Source: Agapanthus africanus
Taxonomy: Eukaryota > Streptophyta > Magnoliopsida > Asparagales > Amaryllidaceae
Length of the DNA: 64,000 nt
Assembly (NCBI GenBank): GCA_030015575.1
Contig: CM057347.1
Span: 406,752,248-406,816,247, forward strand
Reading direction: 5' to 3'
The notes below the pieces were generated by a model. The model saw only the letters and a program-made list of their open reading frames with translations, was not told the DNA's origin and did no database searches. This document shows, piece after piece, positions 44,687 to 55,930 of this stretch (positions within the stretch are counted from its first letter, which is position 1; every line of letters starts with the position of its first letter). The position numbers and the translations under genes were made by a program.

Positions 44687-46556
44687 CTACACCAAGTTTT
44701 TTCTTGAAGATCCACTTGCTCCCAATGGGTTTTACCCCTTCAGGAGCAACTTCCAAAGTCCATACTTTGTTGGTGTACATGGATTCCATCTTGGACCGCA
44801 TAGCATTCAGCCATTTCACTGAGTCCCTACTCGTGATGGCCTGCTCGAAGCTAGTTGGGTCATCATCCTCCATGATGCAATCCTCGCTCCCACCATCCAT
44901 GAGAAAACCGTAGTATCTCTCAGGTTGGTGAAGAACCCTACTAGATCGGCGGAGAGGCTGCGGTTCGTCGGGAGCTACTGAATCCTCTGGTTCAACCAAA
45001 TCTTCTGTCGCAGTCTGTATTGCTGGAACCTCTTCCAGTTCTACCTCCTTGCCACTAATCTCTTTTTCAAGAAATTCCTTTTCTAAAAAGGTGGCATGTC
45101 GAGAAACAAACATCTTTTGTTCCTCGGTGTGGTAGAAGATATACCCGCGCGAATGTTTGGGATATCCAATAAACTTACACAGAATGGACCTTGCCTCGAG
45201 TTTGTCCGGATTTTGCGTTTTTACATATGCCGGACAACCCCATATCTTAACATAATTAAGATATGGTCTCTTTCCTTTCCATATCTCATATGGAGTGGTT
45301 GGCACGGATTTGGTAGGAACCATATTCAATAGGTTTGCAGCTGTTTCCAGTGCATATCCCCAGAAGGAAATAGGTAACTCAGCTGTGCTCATCATAGAGC
45401 GCACCATATCTAATAGGGTGCGGTTCCTCCGTTCTGATACACCGTTGTGCTGTGGTGCATATGGAGGAGTCAGCTGAGAGAGAATCCCATTCTCTTTTAG
45501 GAAGTCCAGGAATTCATTGCTCAAGTATTCACCTCCTCGATCAGATCGAAGGATTTTAATACTTTTTCCGGTTTGGTTCTCGACTTCTTGTTTATATTCT
45601 CTAAATTTCTCAAAAGCTTCTGATTTGTGTTTCATCAGGAACACATATCCGAATCTAGAGAGATCGTCAGTGAATGTAATGAAGTACGAAGAACCATCCC
45701 TGGCATGTGTAGACATAGGACCGCATACACCACTATATATCAGTCCCAAGAGTTCGGTAACTCTTTCTCCGTGTCCCGTAAACGGAGTTTTGGTCATCTT
45801 GCCTTTGAGACATGACTGGCAAGTATCATAAGATGAAAATTCAAATGGATTTAAATATCCATCTTTATGCAACTTAGGTAGTCGTGTCGCATTGATGTGA
45901 CGCAGTCTACAATGCCACAAGAAGGATTCATTCAGTTCAGAACTCTTCCTCTTGTGTGTGTTTGTTATGCTCAGAACTGTTGATTGATTTAGAACATAAA
46001 TGCCATTGCACAACGTGCCTGATCCAACCAACTTTTGGTTACGGAAAATGTTCATAACATTATCCTGTAATACAAAATTATATCCCTCTTTACTTAACAA
46101 AGAAACCGATATAATGTTGAATATCAGGTTCGGCATGTAATAGCATTCGTTCAGAACCAATGTATTACCAGTTGGTAATACAAGGTGATATTCCCCGACA
46201 GTCTTAGCTGCAACAATTGCACCATTTCCAACTCTAATGTCTTTATCACCTTCTCCAAGTTCTCTACCTTTCCTAAGCCCATGTAACTGATTACATATAT
46301 GGGATCCTGACCCGGTATCTAATACCCAGGACGTAGAGCAAATGGAGAAACAGTTCTCTGTAACGAACACACCCGAAGAAAATGCATCACCATGTACTTT
46401 CTTCATTTGGGTGGCATGGGAATCCTGGTATTCCCCAATATCCTGTTCAGTCCTATAACTCTTATAGGAAAGAACGGAACCAACGTTCCCCAGCACAGTA
46501 CAACATGTGGGTTCGGTCAATACATCCATATTATTATCTTGATTAGGCCATGACAT
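44687..46556 (-). pseudogene. pol: C2 pol, 5' part: protease, integrase and start of RT
   Basis: About 625 codons without a stop from the ATG at 46556; the following codons to 44610 come from the D7 LTR. Domains: N-terminal extension without zinc knuckle (1-75); protease active site VLDTGSGSHIC (DTG at 80-82); pre-integrase zinc site with H215, H220, C246 and C249; integrase core (about 270-380); proline-poor linker (about 490-560); RT start (KWIFKKKLG, 614-622). The integrase D-D-E should include Asp in the family motif (S/T)DVCGP, but here it is YSGVCGP (Gly276). Asp339 (LRSDRGGEY) and Glu376 (SERRNRT) are present. So integration activity would be lost. No gag lies upstream. Confidence 0.9.
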
Positions 46557-46887
46557 GGTCGCTACCTGGAGAGAGAGAGAAGAAAATATTTTAGCGTATG
46601 CTCTTGCAAGATCAGATTGATTATTATCTTATCTAATCAGGATGGCTCCCACTGTTTTTATCAAATCTTCCTTCAAACCCTAAAAGGAAAGATTAGCCGG
46701 GATTAATTACACACTACAAGTTCACCAATCTTTCAGCCAGGCCAGTGTCGGTACTTTGAGGGAGGTCCCCCGTGCTTTCGCACGAACCTAATTAATGTAA
46801 ACCTCGTTTTCCCAGAGGCGTAACCCCGTTGACACCTTTCTAGACACCTACTTGATCGGCTAATTGTAATGTGTAAAACTCTCCCAG

Positions 46888-46902
46888 GAGTAACTCTTAC
46901 TC
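46888..46902 (-). other. GAGTAA hairpin (C2)
   Basis: GAGTAA-GAG-TTACTC in sense; the loop differs from C1 (TTG) while the stem is kept. Confidence 0.5.
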
Positions 46903-46992
46903 GCAGTGGGTATCGGGATCCAACTATCTCATAGAAGGTATGCAATCTCATTGCAAATTTCAACACTTGAAATTCCCGATAATATTTTGCCC

Positions 46993-47209
46993 CTAGCGTC
47001 CTATGACCTTGACGCAGGCCAACAAACCATAGTGCGCTAGTCAAGTTCAACCCGTCATTTCCTGATTGAATTAAACCCACCCGTACGACCCTTGATGCAG
47101 GCCAACAAAGTCGCACGACTACCCTAATCCAATCTGCATCATATGCATAAGCAGATAAATACTAGTTAGCTACCGCACACTACGCCTTGACGCAGGCCAA
47201 CAAACGTAG
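46993..47209 (-). other. Triple-hairpin array in the C2 leader
   Basis: Hairpins at 46993-47040 (outer CTAGCG/CGCTAG plus CTATG/CATAG), 47082-47117 (8 pairs in sense including one G.U) and 47180-47209 (CTACG/CGTAG, against CTGCG/CGCAG in C1). The inner sequence in sense is TTTGTTGGCC-TGC-GTCAAGG. Confidence 0.78.
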
Positions 47210-47350
47210 CATGAATACTAACTACTACTTATCTGAAATGACGGAGGGCTACGACAGGTTTTTCTGAAAACCTATTGCGTAATGAACTTGATATCATTGT
47301 AGAATCAAATGAAGTTTTGAAATGGAGTGATTTTGAGGCTTTTCTAGTTC

Positions 47351-47587
47351 TGCTAAAGGGGTCACTCCCGGTGAAGGGATCGTCGGCCCTTTCCTTGTCG
47401 AATGAGGTGCGGGATATATCATATATATCACTGTGCAAAGCAGAAACTATAGAAGCAATCAAAAGAAGACCGAGTATGTAGCATCTGCCAGTTATTGCTA
47501 AAGGAGTCACTCCCGGTGAAGGGATCTCGGTCCTTTCCTCATCGAATAAGGTGCAGGGTATATCATATATACCGCAATGCAAAGCAA
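47351..47587 (-). repeat. Two direct copies of the 92-nt leader module (C2)
   Basis: Copies at 47351-47443 and 47496-47587, 145 nt apart, core GATCCCTTCACCGGGAGTGA. Confidence 0.7.
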
Positions 47588-47756
47588 GAACTGTAGCTAC
47601 CTATTTTGTTTAAAATTTGATTCTACAACATCTTAGGTTTCTTTTCTTTCATTAATCACATTAATGAAGTCCCATCATTTAAGTCACCTAAACATCACAG
47701 ATAAATACGACGTACACTTATGCCATCCGCATTCGCCTCGATGTCCCCTCGTGCAC

Positions 47757-47777
47757 CGTTAGGTTAGGTAACTAACG
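47757..47777 (-). other. CGTTAG hairpin (C2)
   Basis: CGTTAG/CTAACG stem with a 9-nt loop, as in C1 and C3. Confidence 0.6.
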
Positions 47778-49181
47778 ACAGAGCAGGGCAGGGCTAGTGC
47801 GGGTGCAAAACATAAGTAATGTCTATATAATATATCATATATACTATATACTGTATCTATCACAGAACATCACATGATCACATCACAGATATCGCAGCAG
47901 AAGAAACATATGAAACATTGGATATACTAGGACGTCCGTGTTTTCAATACGAGCCAGTATAAAACACGGATTCCACGGTCATGATGAATAGCCAATCCCA
48001 CACCCCTAGACCCCTACGAGAGCGGCAAGCAACCCTACCAATTCTAGGGTTAGGAGACCCTGACTCGACTCCTCGAGATGGTCTCCCACTGGACCCTAGA
48101 ACCCGGTTACTTGTGCTCCCCTCCTTGGGTCTATCCTAATGCGGAAAAGTAAATAATATACAAAAGGTGACAACTTCCGCAACCTGGAAGTGCCCCAATA
48201 AAAGAATATTATATACAAGTTTTTACATGAATGAAAAGAAAAACACTCATCTCACATAAAAACCCCCGGCTATTCAAACACGACGATCCAATATAACATA
48301 TCCAGCAACACATAACATCACATGTCATCAACGTAAGTAAGTATGCATACACCGATTGTCGTCGACATATAGCAACGACAATCGGCAATACCACTACATA
48401 CTACACTTACGGTCACAGAAAAGAAAGTGTAAAACTACAACTGTTGGAATCCGCAGCCTCTTTAGACATCGCATGCCTAATCAAATGAAATACTTAGACA
48501 TCACATGCCTAACAATTATAAACCCCACATTTTAGTCTCATTACCGAAAACTCTTTTCAATATCAAGTGAGACTAAAGCGCTAGATTTATAACATTCATT
48601 CAGTTATCTCATAACTGTTTGTGAATTCCAATTATTGTATCCCATTCTGGATAAATAGAAAATATTAAACTTTCCTATCGAACATTCGAACACCCAAGTA
48701 TTCCCGAAACTGTTCAACACATGAAATAGGTTCAAAGACATTCACTTCATGCCTCAGTACCAACGGTCCAGCCGTAGAAGGGTCAAGCCAACGCCTCACA
48801 TGTGGCACGCCGTACTGCCCGAAACCCGGTTCAAAGGGCAGTTCAAGACGGTCACATAATCGAGTTAAGGTTTGTTGTCTTCTAGAGGAACCATCGCTTT
48901 ACTTGCACTACTCAGAACGTCTTTAAACCACAGAAAAATCCAACACTTGAAAATTTTTCCGGCAGGGGAAAAGTTGGGTATTTATATCCGATCGAACTTT
49001 TTAACATATTCTAAAGTTATCCGGAAAAACACATAGACGAAGTTTAATAATCCGATCGAATCTTCAATTCCCAATGCAACCCCAGAACACTCAACTCTTG
49101 AGTCAAATTAAAAATTCCCAGAAAACTCAGAATAATAAAATAGGAATTACTGTGCAAAAAGGGAATGATGACGTCATCATA

Positions 49182-49231
49182 TGGCCGCGGAACCGCTGCA
49201 GAAGCCAGGCTTTTGCCGCGGTTCCGCCGCG
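49182..49231 (-). other. GC-rich palindrome pair (C2)
   Basis: GGCCGCGGAACCGC and GCCGCGGTTCCGCCGC. The spacer in sense reads AAAAGCCTGGCTTCTGCA and resembles that of D7. Confidence 0.7.
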
Positions 49232-49418
49232 CTCTTGACTCATCTCTAGGAAAAATTTGCACCGTAATTCTTAGAATTCCCTGCTGAATTTTTTAAGCAT
49301 TTTTAATCTGGAAAAAAACCCAGTTTTTGAAAAAAGTCCAGAATGCGTGAAAAAATTAGGGTTTCGGGTTCGATCGGGTTTCAAACATCGTCTAAGCATC
49401 GCCTAAGGCTCTAGCTAG

Positions 49419-49430
49419 GCTCTGACACCA
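49419..49430 (-). other. Primer-binding site of C2
   Basis: TGGTGTCAGAGC in sense, one base after the LTR; one mismatch to the initiator tRNA-Met motif. Confidence 0.85.
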
Positions 49431-49431
49431 C

Positions 49432-51662
49432 TGTAGGGTTCCTAGGCACTCAAATGAGGTCTCACATGGAATCAACCATACCAATTTCAAATTTTACAAG
49501 TGCCGAGAAACCCTAATACGGATTCGTCGACTAGAGTATAGGCGAAAAGTAAAACTAGTTAACGACTTAACTAAAAGTGAGAAGCTACAACCTTTGTAGA
49601 TCCGGTTCTCCACTTCCTTAGCTCCACGTGGACGTCCTCTCGCTGTCCAAGTCGGATCTCGGACTCTAGCATCGGCTTCATCGGAGAAATGAGCGGACAA
49701 GTCGTCGGCTACGATGCCGAAGATGATCTACGTCGAGGTTACACAAGATCAAGCTCCAACTTCACCAAGTTGAGAAACTTGTGAAGAAAACACCCTATAC
49801 TACTTGGCAAGAGGTAGAGGGTGAAGAAATAGGAGGTGGGTTCACTTTAGAATTGGATTTCTCACACTTTTGCTCAACATGCCATTAATGGTGGCAAGCT
49901 TTTTCTTCATCTCAAGAAGAAGAAGAAGATGAAGATGATTATGATAAGTTAATTAAAATGCAAAAGAAAATGAATACTTATCATAATATGAACCATGGTT
50001 AGGTGTAGAGAATTGACTAAGGTTAGATGAATGGTTAGGGTTAAGCATGAAGACAAAATGGTCACTTTGGTCAAAGCTTCTTGAAGCTTCAACAAGCTTC
50101 AAGAATGAAAGCAACCATTTTCTTTTCTTTTGCCATTTCTTTTTAATCCAAATTAAAAAGATAATAGAATGAATAAATAAAAACCCTAACCATTTACTTA
50201 ACCAAGGTTTAATTCTTTACACAAACCCTAGCAATCATGCATCATCAAACATGATACAATCAAGTGCACAAAAGTATATCACATATACAACTTGTGAACT
50301 TCAAGTGAGAAAATCCTTTTAAAGTGAACCAATACTAGTTAATGCAAAGTAATATATCAAATATATAATTATACATTAAATCATTAAATCAACACTTGAT
50401 TCAATGATCCGGTCATGACGCACATAACCGACTAGTATCCTATGAATCGACTTATCGAATCAATCTTTGATTCGATAACTAGGTTATATCGCATATAACC
50501 AATCGAAACATTCATCGCGAGAATGAAATACGGTATCACATACACGCATCATTCTCGGTCCCGCACATATCTCATATGCGTCCCTATTTCGTTTCGCTTG
50601 AGCCAGGAAACCTCTGTGTAGGACTCTAAAGACTCGTCAATACGCCGGCAGCAGATGATGATCATATCAATCACCCACAAGCCGCAAGCGGTCTGCTAAA
50701 CATAACGGCCACCCGGGTATTGAGCGATCAGAAGATCGACGAGCTAGCCCGCTCACACTCCTTTGAATCCAACCAGTAACACATACCGTACAGTCCGGCC
50801 TGTTCGTCTGATATGTCGCATATCAAGTCTAGGGGTGGTAAACGTCAGACCCCAATAACCGATAAGTCGTGCCGATGTGAGGCTCATAACGGGTCGAGAA
50901 ACTACTGGTAACACTTACCAGCAAATCTCTGATCAGCCCTGGCAAGGGACTTCCCTGTTACGGCCAATCGAGCACTGCGCAACATCAACCCCCAATACCG
51001 GAAGAGACGAAACCCCTCCTATCGCTCATTGCCTCCATGTGACTCGGGACTGTACCCAAAAACCACCATTTTGCACTCCCTCATGGACGTGGTAAGGTGG
51101 AGATCAAAGCACAGTAGGAATCACACAAGACTCTATGACGATCTCGGGTCTACAGACTAACCTGCACAAGTGTCACTTGAGAACTGCCATCTGACGTAAG
51201 GTATAATACCATCTGGGAGTTCTCGGCGAGTCCGTCCAGTGTACCCAGTCTCCACTGAGCACCCGTATACCATCTCTGATGTCAAACACCAATGGATATG
51301 GGATCATCCATCGCCCATCTCATGGGTCGAGAAGCGTATATGCTAGTCTACACTGGTATATCGATGCCCCGTCTCGATACACCCACGACTAGGGACCTTG
51401 AAAGATGTACTTATGGACTACCATGTCCCCACTAGTATGATCCGCATCATAGTCCAGGTAGTCAAGTACACATCCTAAGGGCTTTACCAACATGTAACTA
51501 TAAGACAGTTTAAAGAGACTAGTGTACATGTTAAGATAAAGAGTAACCAGATAGCATACTATCATATCGAGAAAGAAAGTCATCTCTATATATGTCGAAG
51601 CATCCAATATAATATACATCATCTGTACAATACTGGCCTCTAGGGCATACATACAACTAACA
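49432..51662 (-). repeat. 5' LTR of C2
   Basis: 2231 bp, about 98.4% identical by eye to 32486-34718. Confidence 0.92.
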
Positions 51663-51691
51663 TGCCTTACTATGCCTACATGAATACACAT

Positions 51692-51797
51692 ACCTGGAGG
51701 GTATTGTATCATTATTGACATGTATATACATATACCTAGCTTTATATAGCTACTCACATACCTGGAGGGTATTACATCATTATTGATAGGTAGATAC
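51692..51797 (+). repeat. Two direct repeats in the T5 LTR
   Basis: ACCTGGAGGGTATT followed by a CATTATTGA block at 51692 and 51770; period 78 bp, with diverged spacer. Confidence 0.6.
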
Positions 51798-52048
51798 ACA
51801 CATCTTTCTATATCGACATGGGTACGCATCCCTGGCTATAACTACATGTTCACCTTTATATGATGTTGCATTTGGTTTCGGAGAAATTAGGAACCGCATG
51901 ATATATTTAATAACTTGTTGCAGTTAAATAGCGGTTTTTCCTTTATATGCTCATATTTCTGTTTCATGTTGCATATATTATATTTCATGGTTTTCGCATC
52001 GATATATGGATTTCATATGATATTTCCTAGATGTTTTGCTCCTGGGTA

Positions 52049-52121
52049 TATATATCAGTGGTATGGGACGCTGATATATATACATGTATATATATATATA
52101 TATCAATGGTATGGGACGCTG
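52049..52121 (+). repeat. Tandem repeat next to the C3 insertion site
   Basis: TATATATCA(G/A)TGGTATGGG then ACGCTG at 52049-52073 and 52097-52121. C3 entered at the end of the second copy. Confidence 0.6.
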
Positions 52122-52125
52122 TTAT

Positions 52126-54140
52126 TGTTGGATATAATGCCCTCAGAGTCAATTATTGGATCACATGCACGTGATTGCAATGATTGAGGGAGGACCTATG
52201 CCGGTAGGACAGTCTTACTCAAGATGATAGTATGCTATCTGGTTTATTTTTATCATCGTGTACTGCTTTAGGTAAACTTACAGGTCGCTATTACACGTTG
52301 ATAGAGCCCTTAGGATTCTTGCTTGACTGCCAGCAGTATGATGGCGATCATATACGTGGGAGCTGGGGTCTATAAGGACATCCTTAAAGTGGTCCCTAGT
52401 CGTGGGAGTTTTGAGACTGGGCATCGATACTCCATTAGGAGACTAGTGTATACAGTCGAGACCCCAACGAGGTGCGGTGACTGGTCTCATAAGCCATTGG
52501 TGTCAATTGGTTCACCTAAGATGTATATAGGTGCTCATTAGGTTATGAGTACACTGGACAGGACTCGCTGGGAATATGCTAGTTGGTATTATACCTGATG
52601 TCAGATAGCAGTTTCCTGGTGACATGTGTACAGGTTAGTTCATCGACCTGAGATCGTCATTTGTCTCGTGTGAGTTCCCACTGTTCTTTGATTACTACCC
52701 TACCACGGCTCAAAGGAGTCGTGCAAACAGGTTTTAGTTAGGTACAGTCCCGAGCCACATGGATGCAGTGAGCGGATCGGCAGGGTTTTTGTCTCTCCCG
52801 GTATTGCGGGTGAGATCGCGCTGTGTCTACGAGAGCCATTACACGAAGTCCTTGGCCAAGGCAGGAGATTTACCGGTAGGTATTCCAGTAGTATCTCAGG
52901 GTGTTCTGGGATACACTCCGACACGACTTGTACCGCTTTTGGGGGTCTGACTTTTACCAACCCCCTAGGCCCGCCATGCGATGCTCATAGACTAACGGAC
53001 CGGACTGTACGGATATTGTCACTGACAGGCTCAGTAGGGTGTCAGGATGAGTTCGCTCATCGACCTCCCTTTTGGTCAGTACCTGGTAGCCCGTTACGTA
53101 CAGCTAGTATCTCTTACGTGCTAGTGGTTAAATCCATAGCCAATGTATTGACGAGTCTTTAGAGTCCCCCACAGACAGTTTTCAAGTTTTGGGCGAAACG
53201 TTGTAGAGGCCGTATGATATATTGCAGGGTCCGATCATATACGTGCAGTAGTGCACGGATCATGATCGGGCGGATCATACTAGTGGGTTTTGGTTTAAGC
53301 CGGATCCTAGTATTAGATTTGTTGGATTATTTTAGTCTCGTCGCATTCGCATTCAGTCGGAATGCGGATGCAGGTATGTATATACAGGTGAAGGGTATCC
53401 TTGTGATCCGTCACGAGTTTACTTTAGATGTTGCCGTATCTTTTTGTTGTTGCAAACATTTGGAATTATGTTTGTTAATGGAAATTATGAGCATAAAATC
53501 ATGGTTAAGATCATTAATTTTGACACATGCACAAGTGATGACTCATGGTCTCTTTTCTTGTGCATGTGTCATATTATATGATGGATTTGTGAGTTGATTT
53601 GATGAAAGGAGAGAGAGGGGCATCCAAGGGCAAGGTTGGCTCTTGTATTATTCTCTTCTTTATCTCTTTTTATCATATGAAACATAAAAAAGAAAGATAG
53701 CCTCTTCTTCTTCTTCTTCCTCTAGCTCATAATCTCCATTAATGGCAACACCTTCAACCTCCATCTAAATCAATGGATGCAAGAGACAAAGTGATCACAA
53801 ACATTCTCTACAACACCTTGGATACGTCGGCTAGCACACTTCGTGCCCGAGTTGCTTCGGACGAAGCGGGAGCCCGTAAAAAGACACGAAGATGTGGTGC
53901 CTTTTCCGACGAGGAGATCAAGACCGGAGATGCCGCGAGGAGCTTGGGATGGTGGCCAAAGACCGAAGGACACCGATCGATCGGTATAGCTTTCCAACCC
54001 TCTCTCTAAATAGCTAGTTGTGGTTTAATGGTTCGATCCGGGTTTTAAGCATACGATAGCGCCGGTTTCTAGTTTGAAAAAGTTTTTGTTTCCGCATTTT
54101 GGCCTCGTACAGACGGCCGGGGCGCTACTGTAGTCTTACA
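52126..54140 (+). repeat. 5' LTR of C3
   Basis: 2015 bp, TGTTGGATATAATGCCC...GTCTTACA. Confidence 0.92.
53773..54009 (+). CDS. 78-codon open frame in the C3 5' LTR, unrecognised
   Basis: Starts MDARDKVITNIL and ends SIGIAFQPSL. The 3' LTR keeps the same frame at 61525-61761 with 6 amino-acid changes and about 6 silent changes. The region is GC-rich, and a 75-codon antisense frame exists too, so chance is a real alternative. It resembles no domain I know and has no counterpart in C1, C2 or C4 LTRs. Confidence 0.2.
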   Translation: MDARDKVITNILYNTLDTSASTLRARVASDEAGARKKTRRCGAFSDEEIKTGDAARSLGWWPKTEGHRSIGIAFQPSL

Positions 54141-54153
54141 TGGTATCAGAGCC
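54141..54153 (+). other. Primer-binding site of C3
   Basis: TGGTATCAGAGCC directly after the LTR. Confidence 0.9.
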
Positions 54154-54347
54154 ACGCCATTAACCTTTGGTAGCTTTCTCTAACGTGTTTAGAACATCGA
54201 TCGAACGAATTTTCTAAAAACTGCATTTCCAAGTCACAGTTTCTGTCGAATTTTTCCTGTGGTCAAAAAATTATTTAGTGTGCTGCTGAAAAACAGGCAG
54301 GGTTTTTAAGAGTTTTGTGAAAATTTGGTAAAGTGATCGTACTGTTA

Positions 54348-54396
54348 CGCCGCGGAACCGCGGCCATACCCTTGTTTTGGCCGCAGTTCAACCGCA
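54348..54396 (+). other. GC-rich palindrome pair (C3)
   Basis: CGCCGCGGAACCGCGGCC followed by a decayed partner GGCCGCAGTTCAACCGCAG. Confidence 0.65.
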
Positions 54397-55361
54397 GTAA
54401 AGATCCTTCACTGCACCAAATTTTGTACAGTGCTCTCTGAGTTGGAAATGTGGTTTCTGGTATTTTTTGTTTGGGCCCAGATTTGTTTGAATACTGGGTA
54501 TTGTGCTTAGGGCCCACTTCGGGAAATTTTGTCGATCGAAGATTTAAATATGTTGGTTCACAGTATTTACATTATATCTGCGACCGTGAATGTCATTTGA
54601 TCGGTAAATCTTGTCTAATTGCTATAGTTCTTTTAGACGGATTTGCGAACGTGACATACACGTTGATGTTCTGTGTTGTGCTGTGATGTTACGGATTTGT
54701 CGTGGTGGATAGCCTGGATGCAGTGGTAGTACAGTTTGGTTGTATTTGTACATTTGATATTGCGGGGCGAGCATCCAACATGTGGACTGCCGTCACTGCC
54801 TGTTTGTATATTATTCTTTTAAGGCACGACCTGGCTGAGGTCGATGTACCCGTTGTATATATTTTACTTTCTGTACTAGGATTACCCCGCGGAAGGGTGC
54901 ACGGGTAGCCGGGTTCTAAAGGGCAACGGGCCCGCATCTCATGGCTTTGAGACGGAGGGGGCTTCACTCTAGAATTGGCGGGCTATTCGCCGCACTCGTA
55001 GGGGGTACAGGTTGACCCAAGGAGGGGTGCTCAAGTTACCGGATTCCGTGAAGTGCTGGGTGGTCCATTCACTTTGTTGAAGGGGGCTGCCTCGCTTCAG
55101 GTTTTGGCGGGTAACTTGCCGCGCCCGTATGGGTCTAGGATTTCATTACACAGGCTATCCATACGACCAGGGGAATGTCGGGTTTCAGTAGCTGCTCTAT
55201 GAAACCCGGGGCTCCCAGATTATCTATATTGTTCTGTGATGCTTATTACATTTCTGTGATGTTGCATTTTCTCATGCCTTGAACGAATATTATATATTGA
55301 TATATATACTAGCAGATGTTGTATATGTTTTACACCCGCGCTAGTCCAGTCCCCGCTCTGT

Positions 55362-55382
55362 CGTTAGTTAAGTAACCTAACG
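55362..55382 (+). other. CGTTAG hairpin (C3)
   Basis: CGTTAG(TTAAGTAAC)CTAACG. The loop is identical to that of C4, whose stem is compensated. Confidence 0.62.
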
Positions 55383-55562
55383 GGTGATGACGGGACCCAG
55401 TGGCGAATGCGGATGGCATATACGTACATCGTATTTTCGTTCTTTTGTGGTGTGATTAATTGATGGGACTGCATTGATTCGGATCAATGCAAGCTAAACA
55501 AACCTGTTCGATGTTGTTGGAACATTTTTCAAAAAGTTGTTATTGCAAGGACGTTCTCTTTT

Positions 55563-55794
55563 GTTTTGCACAGTGGTATTCGGTTATGAATATTCAGCAC
55601 CTCAGTCGACGAGGCAAGGGCCGAGATCCCTTCACCGGGAGTGACCCCTTGGACAGAAGTTTGCGTCAGGGTAATAACTTCACTATAGCCGATTACTTTT
55701 TGCTTTGCATCGTTGTATTCAGTTGGAATATCCTGCACCTCATTTTACGGGGAAAGAGCCGGGATCCCTTCACCGGGAGTGACCCCTTTAGCAA
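55563..55794 (+). repeat. Two direct copies of the leader module (C3)
   Basis: Copies near 55563-55652 and 55700-55794, core GATCCCTTCACCGGGAGTGA, about 137 nt apart. Confidence 0.7.
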
Positions 55795-55930
55795 AGGTTT
55801 TCGCCACTATATTTTTATAAAAAGCTATCCGGTTCCTTCAACGATATCAAGTTCATTACGTTAAAGGTTTTTCGCCAAAAACCATTCATAGCCCTCCGTC
55901 ATTTCAGACGGGTAGCACTTAGTATTCATG

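Larger units (their letters stand above)
46557..49418 (-). other. Long structured 5' leader of C2
   Basis: 2.9 kb from primer site to pol, with no gag. In sense order: GC-rich pair (49231-49182), one CTAGAATTGG...CGTAGGGGT module (about 48050-48000), CGTTAG hairpin (47777-47757), two copies of the 92-nt module (47587-47496, 47443-47351), triple hairpin (47209-46993), AATTTCAA hairpin (46974-46956) and GAGTAA hairpin (46902-46888). Short frames here (for example 46733-47116) follow from nucleotide conservation with C1. Confidence 0.75.
32486..51662 (-). mobile_element. Complete Ty1/copia element C2 (gag-less, nearly intact pol), host of D7
   Basis: LTRs 32486-34718 (3') and 49432-51662 (5'), perfect TSD TGCCT (32481-32485, 51663-51667), primer site 49419-49430, PPT 34719-34733. 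Without D7 the element is about 10.6 kb. LTR identity is about 98.4% by eye (about 35 differences plus small indels). pol is one frame apart from two stop codons and the D7 insertion. No gag. Confidence 0.93.

Noticed and set aside
46733-47116. 127-codon frame in the C2 leader, also found in C1 (19919-20152)
   Set aside because: It overlaps the hairpin arrays on the strand shared by both copies; C3 does not keep it. Similarity follows from nucleotide conservation between siblings.
51389-51829. 146-codon minus-strand frame at the C2/T5 border
   Set aside because: It crosses the element boundary and TSD, so it cannot be an ancestral gene.
55487-55864. 125-codon frame with repeated DPFTGSDP in the C3 leader
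   Set aside because: The repeat is read in different frames in C1 and C2, so the conserved unit is the nucleotide module.
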